A stretch of 64,000 nt of DNA, taken from contig CACJNU010000001.1 of assembly GCA_902594875.1 (NCBI GenBank), forward strand, positions 155,304 through 219,303, written 5' to 3'. Below are positions 1-9,139 of this stretch, piece after piece. How positions within the stretch are numbered: position 1 is the stretch's first letter; the number at the start of each line of letters is the position of its first letter. The notes below the pieces were generated by a model. It ran no database searches, was not told where the DNA came from, and saw only the letters and a list, made by a program, of their open reading frames with translations. The translations under genes and the position numbers were made by a program. The DNA comes from an uncultured Prochlorococcus sp. GTDB lineage: Bacteria; Cyanobacteriota; Cyanobacteriia; PCC-6307; Cyanobiaceae.

Positions 1-56
1 TTATCAAACCAAAGATAATTACAAAATTTATCCCAAGAGTTTAATTCAACATTCAT
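1..56 (-). CDS. pgi: glucose-6-phosphate isomerase, N-terminus only (partial)
   Basis: A minus-strand reading frame begins with ATG at 56-54 and runs off the left edge. The visible residues read MNVELNSWDKFCNYLWFD, which resembles the N-terminus I remember for cyanobacterial glucose-6-phosphate isomerase. The position, divergent from purN, also fits picocyanobacterial gene order as I recall it. Only 18 codons are present, so no domain or catalytic residue can be seen. The identification rests on recall of family N-termini and synteny and needs the adjacent sequence. Confidence 0.5.
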   Translation of the reverse strand, partial: MNVELNSWDKFCNYLWFD

Positions 57-114
57 TTTATATATTTGTTTCCTTTATTTATTATCTAATTATATCTATA
101 TGAATAGTATATAG

Positions 115-154
115 ATTTGAATCATTTAAATTTGTTTAAATTTTATATTCAAAT
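115..154. repeat. AT-rich inverted repeat between pgi and purN
   Basis: ATTTGAAT at 115-122 is matched by ATTCAAAT at 147-154, and the loop itself contains AAATTT pairs. It lies in the divergent intergenic space between the probable pgi and purN. It could be an operator or a chance A/T palindrome; no T-tract follows, so it is not a convincing terminator. Confidence 0.3.
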
Positions 155-205
155 AAATATGTTTTTAATATAAATATTTTTACTGGAGGTTTTTTTTTAT
201 TTCAT

Positions 206-889
206 ATGAATTTATCATTGGTTAAAAAAACTTTGGATAAATCATTTAATTACATAATTTCGCCTGAGTTATCTGCATTTAGAAGATTTTCCCCGAAATT
301 AAAAATTGGTGTACTTGCTTCTGGAAATGGAACAAACTTTCAGGAGTTAATAAATCTTTCAGAAAAAGAAGAATTAGATATAGATATAAAAGTTCTTATA
401 ACTAACAAAGATGATGCAGGTTGTATTAAAAGAGCCGAAAGTGTAAAAATACCTCACAAAATAATAAGAAGTAAAGACTTTTCGCAAAAAGATCAATTTG
501 AATTAGAAATTATAAATACTTTAAATAATTTCGATGTTGAACTTATTGTAATGGCAGGATGGATGAAAATTGTCACTCCCTTATTTATCAATAAGTTTAA
601 GAATAAAATTATTAATATTCACCCTTCATTACTTCCTTCATATAAAGGGGGTTCTGCGATCAAGGACGCTATATTAAATGGATCAAAAATAACTGGTTGT
701 TCAGTACATTTTGTTGAAGAGGAGGTCGATAGTGGATCATTGATAATGCAAGCTGCATTGTCAATAAGAGATGATGATAATATTGAATCGCTTTCCAAAA
801 GAATACATATTCTTGAGCATAAAATTTTACCTCACTCAATCTCTTATGCTGGATTTTTGATAAGAAGTAAATTTATGGAAAATTATTAG
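206..889 (+). CDS. purN: phosphoribosylglycinamide formyltransferase
   Basis: This enzyme transfers a formyl group from 10-formyltetrahydrofolate to GAR, the third step of purine synthesis, in the cytoplasm. The Rossmann-like core starts near residue 32 (KIGVLASGNGTNFQ). The catalytic Asn-His pair lies in NIHPSLLP (N137, H139), and the catalytic Asp is in EEEVDSG (D175). At 227 aa it is slightly longer than the usual ~210, because about 30 residues precede the core. A GGAGG at 185-189 lies 16 nt before the ATG, an unusually long spacing, and no better in-frame start lies between them. The 3' end overlaps the convergent argC by 17 nt. Confidence 0.93.
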   Translation: MNLSLVKKTLDKSFNYIISPELSAFRRFSPKLKIGVLASGNGTNFQELINLSEKEELDIDIKVLITNKDDAGCIKRAESVKIPHKIIRSKDFSQKDQFELEIINTLNNFDVELIVMAGWMKIVTPLFINKFKNKIINIHPSLLPSYKGGSAIKDAILNGSKITGCSVHFVEEEVDSGSLIMQAALSIRDDDNIESLSKRIHILEHKILPHSISYAGFLIRSKFMENY

Positions 890-1928
890 TTAAATCAAGA
901 CCTTCATTCATTGAAAATCCGCTCATAATATTTAAATTTTGAATTGCTTGCCCAGTCTGTCCTTTTAACAAATTATCAATTACAGATAATAGAACTATCC
1001 TTCCATTTCGAATATCAACTTTAACAGAAAGGAAAATTTGGTTTGTATTTTTAACCCATTTTGTTGATGGGTACGTGTCTTCAGGTAAGACTTTAATATT
1101 ATTGAATTTTCTATAATAGTTATCCAAAAGAATTCTGCAATCATCAGAAGTTAGTCCTGGGTCTCTTAATCTCCCATATATAGTCGAATGCATACCCCTT
1201 GAAATTGGAACTAAATGAGGTGTAAAAAGTAGTTCAATTTTATTTCCAGAAATTAATGATGCTACTTGCTCGATCTCTGAGGTATGTCTATGGTTTATCA
1301 ATCCATATGCTGATAGACCTTCGCCACATTCTGATAAGAGTAGCTTTTGATTTGGTTCTCGACCACCTCCAGAAGTTCCGCTTTTAGAATCAATTACTAT
1401 ACCTTCATTTTCAATAATTCCCTGTGAGAGATAAGGAACTAATGGAATAAGGGCAGATGTTGGATAACATCCTGGACATGCAATTAATCTTCCTTTTGAA
1501 ATGGCTTCTTTATTTATTTCAGGAAGACCGTAGACCGCCTCTTTACATAAATCATCATCATTCCTTTTATAAATAGCAGCTTCTTTGGAATATACTTTTT
1601 TCCATTCATCCAAAGACTTATATCTGTAATCAGCTGATAAATCAATAACTTTAAGTCCTCTATCTAATAATTTCCTCGTCAAAGTTGAAGATAGGCCATT
1701 TGGTAAACAAAGCAAAGCAACATCTGCATTTTTTGAAATATTATCAACTGAAATTTCTTCTATGTAAGGATCATTTTCTAGATAAATAAAAGGGAAATTA
1801 TCATTCCACTTTGAACCAGATGTTTTATTACCTCCTAAAAATGAAATTCTGTATTTTTTATTTTTCTTTAAAAGATTTACCGCTTGAATACCGCCGTAAC
1901 CAGTAGCACCTACTATTGCAACATTCAT
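873..1928 (-). CDS. argC: N-acetyl-gamma-glutamyl-phosphate reductase
   Basis: ArgC reduces N-acetylglutamyl-5-phosphate to the semialdehyde with NADPH, the third step of arginine synthesis. The N-terminus carries the nucleotide-binding loop GATGYGG (residues 7-13). The catalytic Cys is C154 in ACPGCYPTSA, and the conserved HRHTSEIEQ motif (H213, H215) follows. The 351-aa length is normal for the family. The gene converges on purN and their 3' ends share 17 nt. It is divergent from ribBA, with a short intergenic gap that must hold both promoters. Confidence 0.95.
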   Translation of the reverse strand: MNVAIVGATGYGGIQAVNLLKKNKKYRISFLGGNKTSGSKWNDNFPFIYLENDPYIEEISVDNISKNADVALLCLPNGLSSTLTRKLLDRGLKVIDLSADYRYKSLDEWKKVYSKEAAIYKRNDDDLCKEAVYGLPEINKEAISKGRLIACPGCYPTSALIPLVPYLSQGIIENEGIVIDSKSGTSGGGREPNQKLLLSECGEGLSAYGLINHRHTSEIEQVASLISGNKIELLFTPHLVPISRGMHSTIYGRLRDPGLTSDDCRILLDNYYRKFNNIKVLPEDTYPSTKWVKNTNQIFLSVKVDIRNGRIVLLSVIDNLLKGQTGQAIQNLNIMSGFSMNEGLDLTNNFP

Positions 1929-2016
1929 TTCTTTGAATTGGCAGACTTTGAGATAGGATTATAAAGTGTTGAATTTAAGGTAACTAAAACACTTTTTTTC
2001 TATATTGATAGGAATA

Positions 2017-3741
2017 ATGAAAGAAACAAGTACCAAATCAAATAATGGAACAATTTTGGATATAAATGAATCTTTTAAAATTGATTTTGATCCTATTAGC
2101 GATGCGTTAGCAGCTATAAGAAATGGTGAATGCATAATTGTTGTAGATGATGAAAGAAGAGAAAATGAAGGAGATTTAATATGTGCTGCTCAGTTTGCAA
2201 CTCCCCAGCAAATTAATTTTATGGCTACTGAGGGACGTGGACTTATATGCCTAGCTATGCAAGGTGAAAAACTTGATTCTTTAGATTTACCATTAATGGT
2301 AGATAGAAATACTGATGAAAATCAAACAGCTTTTACAATATCAATTGATGCTGGACCTGAAAATAATGTTACTACTGGAATTTCTGCTGAAGACAGGGCA
2401 AAGACAATTCAGGTTGCTATAAACCCAAATACAAAACCAGATGATTTAAGGAGACCAGGACATATTTTTCCATTAAGAGCTAAAAAAGGTGGAGTATTAA
2501 AAAGGGCGGGACATACCGAAGCGGCAGTAGATATTGCGGCAATGTCAGGTCTTTACCCCGCTGGAGTGATTTGCGAAATACAAAATCCTGACGGTTCCAT
2601 GTCAAGACTTCCACAACTAAAAGAGTATGCAAAGCAGTGGGGAATGAAATTAATATCAATAGCTGATTTAATAAGTTATCGTTTTCAAACTGAGAGATTT
2701 GTATTTAGAAAATCTGATGCTGTACTTCCAAGTATTTTTGGTAATTTCAAAGCTTATGGGTATGTTAATGAACTTGATGGTTCAGAACATGTTGCTTTAG
2801 TTAAACAAAAATCATCAAAATTAAACGAGCCCGTACTAGTAAGAATGCATTCAGAGTGCTTAACAGGCGATGCTTTTGGATCTTTACGTTGTGATTGTAG
2901 GCCGCAGTTGGAGGCTGCTTTATCAAGGATAGAAAAGGAGGAAGAGGGAGTTGTTGTTTACTTGAGACAAGAAGGTAGAGGTATTGGTCTAATAAATAAA
3001 TTAAAAGCTTATAGTTTACAGGATGGTGGATTAGATACTGTAGAAGCTAATGAAAGATTAGGTTTTCCAGCTGATCTCAGAAATTATGGAGTTGGAGCAC
3101 AGATATTAACGGATCTAGGTATAAAAAAACTGAAATTACTTACAAATAATCCTAGAAAGATTGCTGGATTAGGAGGTTATGGAATAGAGGTTATTGAGAG
3201 AGTTCCATTAGTAATTTGCCCAAATGATAATAATGCAGAATACTTGAGTGTAAAAAAAACGAAGTTAGGCCACATGATTGATGTAGATAATCCTAATTCC
3301 AGGAATATCGATCCATTTATATCAATTTTTCTTGATGGGAAATATAAATCTATTGATCTAGTTCCAATAAAAAATAAAGTTATTAAATTCTGTAGCTTGA
3401 AGAACATTAATATTAAACTGGAGAGTACTCCAAGGTTATTGGCTTTTTGGAATCAACCAAAATTAGTTTGGCGAATTTTGCATGATCAGAGTAGAACCAA
3501 TTCCAACATTACTGATGAAGAAATAAGGAATATAGAATTATTTATTCAGTTTTTATCCGATTATGAAAATAGTACAAAGATTGGAATTATTGTTTCAAGA
3601 AACATTGAACAAGCTTTACACCCAAAAAGCAGCATCAAATTAATCAATACTAAATTTACAATAAATAATGAAATCTTATATTCATCTACAAGAAAATTTA
3701 ATCTAGATAAAGAGACATTTAGTATTGTTTTTGAAAGCTAA
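2017..3741 (+). CDS. ribBA: bifunctional DHBP synthase / GTP cyclohydrolase II
   Basis: This fused enzyme makes both riboflavin precursors: 3,4-dihydroxy-2-butanone-4-phosphate from ribulose-5-phosphate and a diaminopyrimidinone from GTP. The N-terminal RibB half shows DDERRENEGDL and RAGHTEAAVD. The RibA half shows the zinc-binding HSECLTGDAFGSLRCDC and the substrate loop LRQEGRGIGL. I chose the ATG at 2017, which follows AGGA; a TTG at 2005 would add four residues. About 150 residues follow the last GTP cyclohydrolase motif and match no known catalytic motif. Such tails occur on some cyanobacterial RibBA proteins. The stop codon lies 3 nt from that of the convergent cyclophilin gene. Confidence 0.95.
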   Translation: MKETSTKSNNGTILDINESFKIDFDPISDALAAIRNGECIIVVDDERRENEGDLICAAQFATPQQINFMATEGRGLICLAMQGEKLDSLDLPLMVDRNTDENQTAFTISIDAGPENNVTTGISAEDRAKTIQVAINPNTKPDDLRRPGHIFPLRAKKGGVLKRAGHTEAAVDIAAMSGLYPAGVICEIQNPDGSMSRLPQLKEYAKQWGMKLISIADLISYRFQTERFVFRKSDAVLPSIFGNFKAYGYVNELDGSEHVALVKQKSSKLNEPVLVRMHSECLTGDAFGSLRCDCRPQLEAALSRIEKEEEGVVVYLRQEGRGIGLINKLKAYSLQDGGLDTVEANERLGFPADLRNYGVGAQILTDLGIKKLKLLTNNPRKIAGLGGYGIEVIERVPLVICPNDNNAEYLSVKKTKLGHMIDVDNPNSRNIDPFISIFLDGKYKSIDLVPIKNKVIKFCSLKNINIKLESTPRLLAFWNQPKLVWRILHDQSRTNSNITDEEIRNIELFIQFLSDYENSTKIGIIVSRNIEQALHPKSSIKLINTKFTINNEILYSSTRKFNLDKETFSIVFES

Positions 3742-3744
3742 AAA

Positions 3745-4182
3745 CTACTTTAAAGTTGCCTTTAAAATTTTTGACCCATTAGTAAGCTTTAGCACTACAT
3801 CCATATCATCAGTCTTACCAAAAACTGTATGAACTCCATCAAGATGAGGCTGTGGTTCATAAACTATGAAAAACTGACTACCACCTGTATCCTTTCCTGC
3901 ATGAGCCATAGAAAGTGAGCCTTTTAGATGTTTATTGGAATTAATTTCACATTTTATATTATATCCAGGTCCACCAGTTCCAGGCATGCCTGATGCTCCA
4001 TCTCGAGTATTTGGACATCCACCTTGAGCCATAAATCCAGGAATCACCCTGTGAAATGCTAGACCATCATAAAAACCATCACTAATTAGGCTCGTGAAGT
4101 TTTTAACTGTATTAGGTGCGTCGTTAGAGAAAAATTCAATATTAATGTTTCCAACTTCTGTCTCAAATAATGCAGTTGTCAT
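3745..4182 (-). CDS. cyclophilin-type peptidyl-prolyl cis-trans isomerase
   Basis: This is a single-domain cyclophilin of 145 aa that catalyses proline isomerisation. The core [13 protein letters not shown] (active-site Arg and Phe) and [16 protein letters not shown] are clear. The tryptophan typical of cyclosporin-sensitive forms is replaced ([10 protein letters not shown]), as in many bacterial PpiB proteins. There is no signal peptide, so it is probably cytoplasmic. It is followed on the same strand by nothing and converges on ribBA. Upstream on the same strand lie the DUF3110 gene and the dnaJ-dnaK pair, so it may share in a protein-folding cluster. Confidence 0.92.
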   Translation of the reverse strand: MTTALFETEVGNINIEFFSNDAPNTVKNFTSLISDGFYDGLAFHRVIPGFMAQGGCPNTRDGASGMPGTGGPGYNIKCEINSNKHLKGSLSMAHAGKDTGGSQFFIVYEPQPHLDGVHTVFGKTDDMDVVLKLTNGSKILKATLK

Positions 4183-4219
4183 GTTTTATATGTTTAGTAA
4201 TTAATAAATATTTTAGTAG

Positions 4220-4603
4220 CTAAAGCAACTTTTCAAGGTTTTCCTTAATAGTGTTTATATCAATGCTATCTTTATTACTATTTTTCTCTTCCTCCCAATT
4301 TTCAACTTCTAGGTTTTTTTGGGGTGGTGAAATTAACAACCTATCTTCTGCGGTTTTAGGTACAAAATTTTTTGCTACTAATTTGAATTCATAATCTAAT
4401 TTAATACAGAAATCTTTAATTTCCTGTATGTTAATCATCTCAACTGTTGGCAAAGGAAAATCTTGAGCTTCTAGAAGACCACAATATCTTGTTGCATCAT
4501 CCTTATCTTCAAACATAAGAACGATTGTCCTTCCTTTAAGTTCGATTGAATGAATTCCTTCCTTATCTGTTCCTGAATTATATAAAAGAACAAACACGTT
4601 CAT
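4220..4603 (-). CDS. DUF3110 family protein
   Basis: The start MNVFVLLYNSGTDKEGIHSIE matches the cyanobacterial and plastid DUF3110 family, whose biochemical role is not established. The first ~80 residues form the conserved part, ending near the aspartate-rich DDATRYCGLLEAQDFP segment that is typical of the family. The C-terminal ~40 residues are charged and variable. No signal peptide or membrane segment is visible. It lies 33 nt downstream of the dnaJ-like gene on the same strand and probably belongs to that transcription unit. Confidence 0.8.
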   Translation of the reverse strand: MNVFVLLYNSGTDKEGIHSIELKGRTIVLMFEDKDDATRYCGLLEAQDFPLPTVEMINIQEIKDFCIKLDYEFKLVAKNFVPKTAEDRLLISPPQKNLEVENWEEEKNSNKDSIDINTIKENLEKLL

Positions 4604-4636
4604 AAGTATGAATTTTTCTATTTATATAATATTTGA

Positions 4637-5563
4637 TTAAGAATCAGAAAGTGATAATTCTTGTAATCTTGTATATAAAGCAATTTCTTCATCATTAATA
4701 TCAGCTGGTATCACTACAAGGATTTCAACATATTGATCACCTACATTATCTTCGAAAGTTAAACCCCTCCCTTTCAAACGTAACATTCTTCCCGTAGATG
4801 ATTTTGGTGGTACTTGAAGTGTGACATTTCCATCAAGGGTAGGAACCTCTACTGCACAACCAAGAAGAGCATCATGAGGAAATAACTCTAATTTATATAG
4901 AACTCTTAAACCATCAATTCTTAAACCACTTTCCGTTTGAACTTTTAACTGTAGATAATGATCTTTACCTCCTCTTGCAATATTTTCAAGTCTTAATCGC
5001 CATCCATCTCCAGCGAAAGGTGGTGTATCAACTTCTACTACAGTTTCATCTTCGAGCTCAATTAAAATTGAAGCTCCATTTAAGGCCTCAGCAGGAGTTA
5101 ATTCAATGATTGTCTCGATATCTTGGTGGAGTTTAACTGGAGGTGGCTCTTCTGGAGAGGTTGTAGGGTATTGATAATTGTTAAATTCATCATTATTTGT
5201 ATTTATCGATTCATCATCAAATGATTCATCATCATATTCTTCGTAACTCTTTGGTGAATATTCATATCCAAATAATGAATCAAGATAATCTTGAAAATCA
5301 GGAAAACCTTTCTCGAAATTATTATTTTCTTTTTCATCCTGGTTTTTTTGATCCGAACTATTTTTACTTACATTAGGATCACGTAGATATTCATATGCTT
5401 CGTTAATTAATTTAAATCTTTCTTCTGCATTAAGATCATTTTTATTTAAATCTGGATGCCATTTTCTTGCTTCTCTTCGAAAGGCTTTTTTAAGTTCTTT
5501 ATCATCGAAGTCAGGGGATAAACCCAATATCGACAAATAGTCTTTTTTAGAGGAAGTAGTCAT
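4637..5563 (-). CDS. dnaJ: DnaJ-type co-chaperone without zinc finger
   Basis: The J domain occupies roughly residues 7-75 and carries the HPD motif (RKWHPDLN) that stimulates DnaK ATPase. An acidic, Asp/Glu/Asn-rich linker follows, then two C-terminal substrate-binding beta-domains (LHQDIETIIELTPAEAL and the FPHDALLGCAVEVPTLDG block). The cysteine-rich zinc finger of classical DnaJ is absent, so this is a CbpA-like class B protein. I chose the ATG at 5563 (MTTSSKKDY). Upstream ATGs would add 5 or 11 residues and intrude further into dnaK. Even so the gene overlaps the dnaK stop by 17 nt, so the two are surely cotranscribed and act together. Confidence 0.92.
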   Translation of the reverse strand: MTTSSKKDYLSILGLSPDFDDKELKKAFRREARKWHPDLNKNDLNAEERFKLINEAYEYLRDPNVSKNSSDQKNQDEKENNNFEKGFPDFQDYLDSLFGYEYSPKSYEEYDDESFDDESINTNNDEFNNYQYPTTSPEEPPPVKLHQDIETIIELTPAEALNGASILIELEDETVVEVDTPPFAGDGWRLRLENIARGGKDHYLQLKVQTESGLRIDGLRVLYKLELFPHDALLGCAVEVPTLDGNVTLQVPPKSSTGRMLRLKGRGLTFEDNVGDQYVEILVVIPADINDEEIALYTRLQELSLSDS

Positions 5564-7544
5564 TGTCCCATGGATCATCGTCCCTAGAATTACCATACCT
5601 CGAATTTCTATAATTTCTATTCATTTGATTATCCCAAGGGTCATCATCCCAATAATCATCTGAAAAGAGTTCATCCTTTAATGATCCAAATGTATTTTTA
5701 ATGCTTTGTAAGGGACTATTTTCAGTTTTCTTTTCTGCAGCAAATTTTCTATTTAAACCGAATAATGCTTCTTGAAGAGCACTTACTGATATTTCTAATT
5801 CTTGAGGATCATCGTCATCTATATAATCTTCAACATCTTGAATGGCTAATTCAACAGCTCGTTGTTGCCTCTCAGCACCATATGGTCCAAATTCTAATGA
5901 AGCATCCCTAAGTCTTCTCTCAGCTTGCGCAATAAGAGTTAAAGCACTGTTTTTCCTATCAATTACAGATCTTCTCTTCCTATCTTCATTAGCTTTTGCT
6001 TTAGCATCTTCAATTATCGAATTTATTTCTTGTTCATTCAAATTAGAACCTCCTGAAATTGTAACTGTTTGCTTTCTTCCAGTTGTTCTATCAGTTGCAC
6101 TTACTTCTAAAAGGCCATTAGCATCAATATCAAATGCTACCTGAACTTGGGGTATTCCTCTTGGAGCTGGAGGTATTCCTGATAGTCTAAATTTACCAAG
6201 TGATTTATTTTCAGAGGCTAAAGGCCTTTCGCCTTGACGTACTTGAACAACTACTGATGATTGATTAGCTTCTGATGTACTAAAAACATCCGATTGTCTT
6301 ACTGGTATTGGTGTATTACGAGGAATGAGTACCTTCATAAGACCACCAATAGTTTCTAAACCTAAAGATAAGGGAGTAACGTCATTTAGGAGTAAATCTT
6401 GCAAATCGCCGTTGATTATTCCGGATTGTATTGCTGCACCAATTGCTACAACTTCATCTGGATTAACTGATTGACAGGGATCATTAGGAACAAGAGTCTT
6501 TACTAATTGTTGAACCATTGGAATTCTCGTGCTGCCACCCACAAGAACTACCTCATCTATATCTTCTGGGTTCCATCCGGAGTCATCTAATGCTATTTGC
6601 ACAGGCTCTAATAATCTATCTAGAAGATCTTGAGATAATGATTCAAATACCTTCCTATCTAAGGTCTCCTCAATATGTAATGGACCCTCTTTACTAGTGG
6701 TGATAAAAGGTAAGGATATTTTTGTTTTTTGCAATCCAGATAATTCACATTTAGCTTTTTCGGCAGCTTCAGTTAATCTCTGTAAAGCTTGTCTATCCCT
6801 TCTTAGATCAATTTCATATTTAGCAAGAAATTTTTCAGCAAGCCAATCTACTATTTTTGAATCAAAATTGTTTCCACCTAGCTGTGTATCACCACAAGTG
6901 GCTTTAACATCAAACACACCATTAGAAATTTTCAATAATGAAACATCAAATGTTCCTCCTCCTAAATCAAAAACCAAAACATTATTAGAAGAACTTTTTT
7001 CAAAACCATAAGCTAGAGCAGCAGCAGTAGGTTCATTTAAAATTCTATCTACTTTAATACCAGCTAATATTGCAGAATCCTTTGTGGCTTGCCTTTGAGA
7101 TTCATTAAAGTAAGCAGGGACAGTAATAACTGCAGAATCAACAGTATCTCCAAGATATGTTTCAGCATCATTAATTAATTTTCTAATCAATGAGCTCACT
7201 AATTCTTCTGGTGCGTACTCTCTTTCTGTATTTGGACTAAGAACTCTAACGCTTCCATTGGTATTAGCCTTTACGTTATAAGGAACAGAAATACTATTCT
7301 CATCTAATTCATCCCAGTCACTACCAATAAATCTTTTGAGGTTATAAAAGGTATTTTTAGGATTTAGAACAAGTTGTCTTCTCGCTTGATCTCCGATAAC
7401 TATTTCCTTATCTTTTGTAAATCCAACTATTGAAGGTGTAGTCCTAGAACCCTCAGAATTTGCAATAACAATTGGACGGCCAGCTTCTATAACTCCTACA
7501 ACAGAGTTAGTGGTACCTAAATCAATTCCAACTATTTGCCCCAT
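5547..7544 (-). CDS. dnaK: Hsp70 chaperone DnaK
   Basis: The ATPase domain starts with GIDLGTTNS and includes the phosphate loops VFDLGGGTFDVS and VLVGGSTRIP. The substrate-binding domain follows from about residue 390 (DVTPLSLG). The helical lid ends in an unusual Asp/Trp/Asn-rich tail rather than the EEVD-like end of many Hsp70s. A short DDDPWDN unit occurs twice, near residues 637 and 656. At 665 aa it is a little longer than E. coli DnaK. It is the first gene of the dnaK-dnaJ pair. Cyanobacteria carry several DnaK paralogues; I cannot assign the exact one from this window. Confidence 0.95.
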   Translation of the reverse strand: MGQIVGIDLGTTNSVVGVIEAGRPIVIANSEGSRTTPSIVGFTKDKEIVIGDQARRQLVLNPKNTFYNLKRFIGSDWDELDENSISVPYNVKANTNGSVRVLSPNTEREYAPEELVSSLIRKLINDAETYLGDTVDSAVITVPAYFNESQRQATKDSAILAGIKVDRILNEPTAAALAYGFEKSSSNNVLVFDLGGGTFDVSLLKISNGVFDVKATCGDTQLGGNNFDSKIVDWLAEKFLAKYEIDLRRDRQALQRLTEAAEKAKCELSGLQKTKISLPFITTSKEGPLHIEETLDRKVFESLSQDLLDRLLEPVQIALDDSGWNPEDIDEVVLVGGSTRIPMVQQLVKTLVPNDPCQSVNPDEVVAIGAAIQSGIINGDLQDLLLNDVTPLSLGLETIGGLMKVLIPRNTPIPVRQSDVFSTSEANQSSVVVQVRQGERPLASENKSLGKFRLSGIPPAPRGIPQVQVAFDIDANGLLEVSATDRTTGRKQTVTISGGSNLNEQEINSIIEDAKAKANEDRKRRSVIDRKNSALTLIAQAERRLRDASLEFGPYGAERQQRAVELAIQDVEDYIDDDDPQELEISVSALQEALFGLNRKFAAEKKTENSPLQSIKNTFGSLKDELFSDDYWDDDPWDNQMNRNYRNSRYGNSRDDDPWDNDYFL

Positions 7545-7613
7545 GATTTTAGATCGCTAAATTAAAGCAAAATTTACTAATAATTTAATTAATTTTTATC
7601 TTAGATATTTACA

Positions 7614-7641
7614 TATAATAGTAAAAATCAAATATTTTCAA
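7614..7641 (-). promoter_or_regulatory. possible dnaK promoter
   Basis: On the minus strand TTGAAA (7641-7636) is followed after 15-17 nt by TATTAT/TTATAT, about 75 nt upstream of the dnaK start. The 212-nt gap between dnaK and tRNA-Ser is extremely A/T-rich, so chance matches are expected. No CIRCE-like element was seen. An A/T hairpin (7649-7668) lies just upstream. Confidence 0.25.
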
Positions 7642-7756
7642 CTTAATTTAAATAAATAAGTTTATTTATCACTTGTTAAAAATATTACTATCTATTTTAA
7701 AAATTCTTTAATGACAAAGTTGTTGATGTAGTTAAACAAAGTAAACTAATATAAAA

Positions 7757-7843
7757 CGGAGAGAGAGGGATTCGAACCCTCGATAAAGTTGCCCCTATAC
7801 AGCATTTCCAGTGCTGCGCCTTCAACCACTCGGCCACCTCTCC
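7757..7843 (-). tRNA. tRNA-Ser (anticodon GGA)
   Basis: On the minus strand the molecule folds as a class II tRNA of 87 nt. The acceptor GGAGAGG pairs with TCTCTCC, and the discriminator base is G as expected for serine. The D-arm region is TGGCCGAGTGG, the anticodon loop carries GGA, a long variable arm follows, and the T-arm is GAGGG-TTCGAAT-CCCTC. No CCA is encoded. It reads UCC and UCU serine codons. Confidence 0.96.
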
Positions 7844-7892
7844 CAAGATAACCATTTTAACCCTTGATCATCCCATTTTAGAGGAAAGTTAT

Positions 7893-8267
7893 TTGAAAAA
7901 GACTTTCACAGTCACGATTAAAAATAAAGAAACCGGAAAGGTCTACCAAGAGCAGGTTAATAGTGACGACTACATACTTAAGGAATTTGAAAAGAAAGGT
8001 TTCAAACTTGCATTTTCATGTAGAAATGGTTGCTGTACAAGTTGTGCAGTTAAAATTAAATCTGGTACTTTGCATCAACCAGAAGCCATGGGTGTATCTC
8101 AGGCATTAAAAGACAAAGGTTATGCACTTCTTTGTGTCGCTAAAGTAACTTCAGATCTTGAGGTAGAAACTACATATGAAGATGAAGTTTACGATTTACA
8201 ATTTGGACAATATTTTGGCAGGGGTAATACAAGAGTTGCCCCGCCTTGGGAATTTGAGGAAGATTAA
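7893..8267 (+). CDS. 2Fe-2S ferredoxin with C-terminal extension
   Basis: A plant-type [2Fe-2S] ferredoxin domain with the cluster ligands C43, C48, C51 and C81 (spacing CX4CX2CX29C). It carries a C-terminal extension of about 25 residues ending in an acidic WEFEED, absent from the ~98-aa photosynthetic PetF. It is therefore more likely one of the minor cyanobacterial ferredoxins than the main PSI electron acceptor; its partner is unknown. The start is TTG at 7893, preceded by a good GAGGAAAG ribosome site at 7881; no ATG is available. The monophosphatase gene starts 5 nt downstream, suggesting an operon. Confidence 0.9.
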   Translation: MKKTFTVTIKNKETGKVYQEQVNSDDYILKEFEKKGFKLAFSCRNGCCTSCAVKIKSGTLHQPEAMGVSQALKDKGYALLCVAKVTSDLEVETTYEDEVYDLQFGQYFGRGNTRVAPPWEFEED

Positions 8268-8272
8268 CTATC

Positions 8273-9121
8273 ATGTTTGAATTAAGTGAAATAGAGGAAC
8301 TTGTAAATCAAGTAAACTTATCCATTTTGTATGAAATAGCCAAAAATTCTGCTCAAATTGGTAATGAAATTTTAAAAGTTAATTATAATAAAATTCAGAA
8401 AATATCATCAAAGGGTAGGAAGGGTGATCTAGTTACCAATGTAGATTTGGAAGTTGAAAATAAAATAAAAGAATATTTATTAGAAGAGACACCAAACATA
8501 TCTATAAATGCAGAGGAATCGGGTAAATTAACCAAATCTTCTGATTTAACGTGGTGTATAGACCCATTAGACGGTACAACAAATTATTCCCATGGATATC
8601 CTTTTTTTGGGACTTCTATTGGTCTTGTGTATAAAAATAAGCCAATAATAGGCGCTATATCAGTACCTTATTTAAATGAACTATATTCAGCCTGTATAGG
8701 TTTAGGTTCATTCTGCAATGATAGTGAACTTAAAGTATCGAATCCTTCTAATCTTTCTGATAGTTTACTTGTAACTGGTTTCTCTTATGACAGATTTGAG
8801 ACAGAGGATAATAATTATGCTGAATTTTGTTATTTAACACATAAAACTAGAGGCGTTAGAAGAGGAGGTGCAGCTGCAGTTGATCTAGCATTTGTTGCGG
8901 CAGGTAAGGTAGATGGATATTGGGAAAGAGGATTGGAGGTATGGGACCTAGCGGCCGGTGCTATTATTGTTAAAGAGGCTGGTGGTATTATTTCTGATTA
9001 TCCATCAGGCGAATTTAATTTAAGTTCAGGAAGAATTTTAGCTTGTTCTCCCAGCCTTGAGAATGAATTAAAAAATGAACTAGATAAAGTCTCTCCATTT
9101 AAAAAAAATCTCTATACCTAA
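8273..9121 (+). CDS. inositol monophosphatase family phosphatase
   Basis: A Mg-dependent sugar-phosphatase fold of 282 aa. The metal ligands are visible: E81/E82 in NAEESG, D97 and D100 in IDPLDGTTNY, and the late Asp in EVWDLAAGAII. The family includes SuhB and inositol-1-phosphatase, plus histidinol-phosphate phosphatase and 3'-phosphoadenosine phosphatase branches. The sequence alone does not fix the substrate. It sits 5 nt after the ferredoxin gene and 18 nt before hisZ. The hisZ neighbour makes a histidinol-phosphatase role conceivable, but this is inference only. Confidence 0.9.
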   Translation: MFELSEIEELVNQVNLSILYEIAKNSAQIGNEILKVNYNKIQKISSKGRKGDLVTNVDLEVENKIKEYLLEETPNISINAEESGKLTKSSDLTWCIDPLDGTTNYSHGYPFFGTSIGLVYKNKPIIGAISVPYLNELYSACIGLGSFCNDSELKVSNPSNLSDSLLVTGFSYDRFETEDNNYAEFCYLTHKTRGVRRGGAAAVDLAFVAAGKVDGYWERGLEVWDLAAGAIIVKEAGGIISDYPSGEFNLSSGRILACSPSLENELKNELDKVSPFKKNLYT

Positions 9122-9139
9122 AATTAGTCAACTATTAAA

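Noticed and set aside
5842..7011. Plus-strand frames opposite dnaK
   Set aside because: Typical antisense openness of Hsp70 genes; no start signals or motifs.
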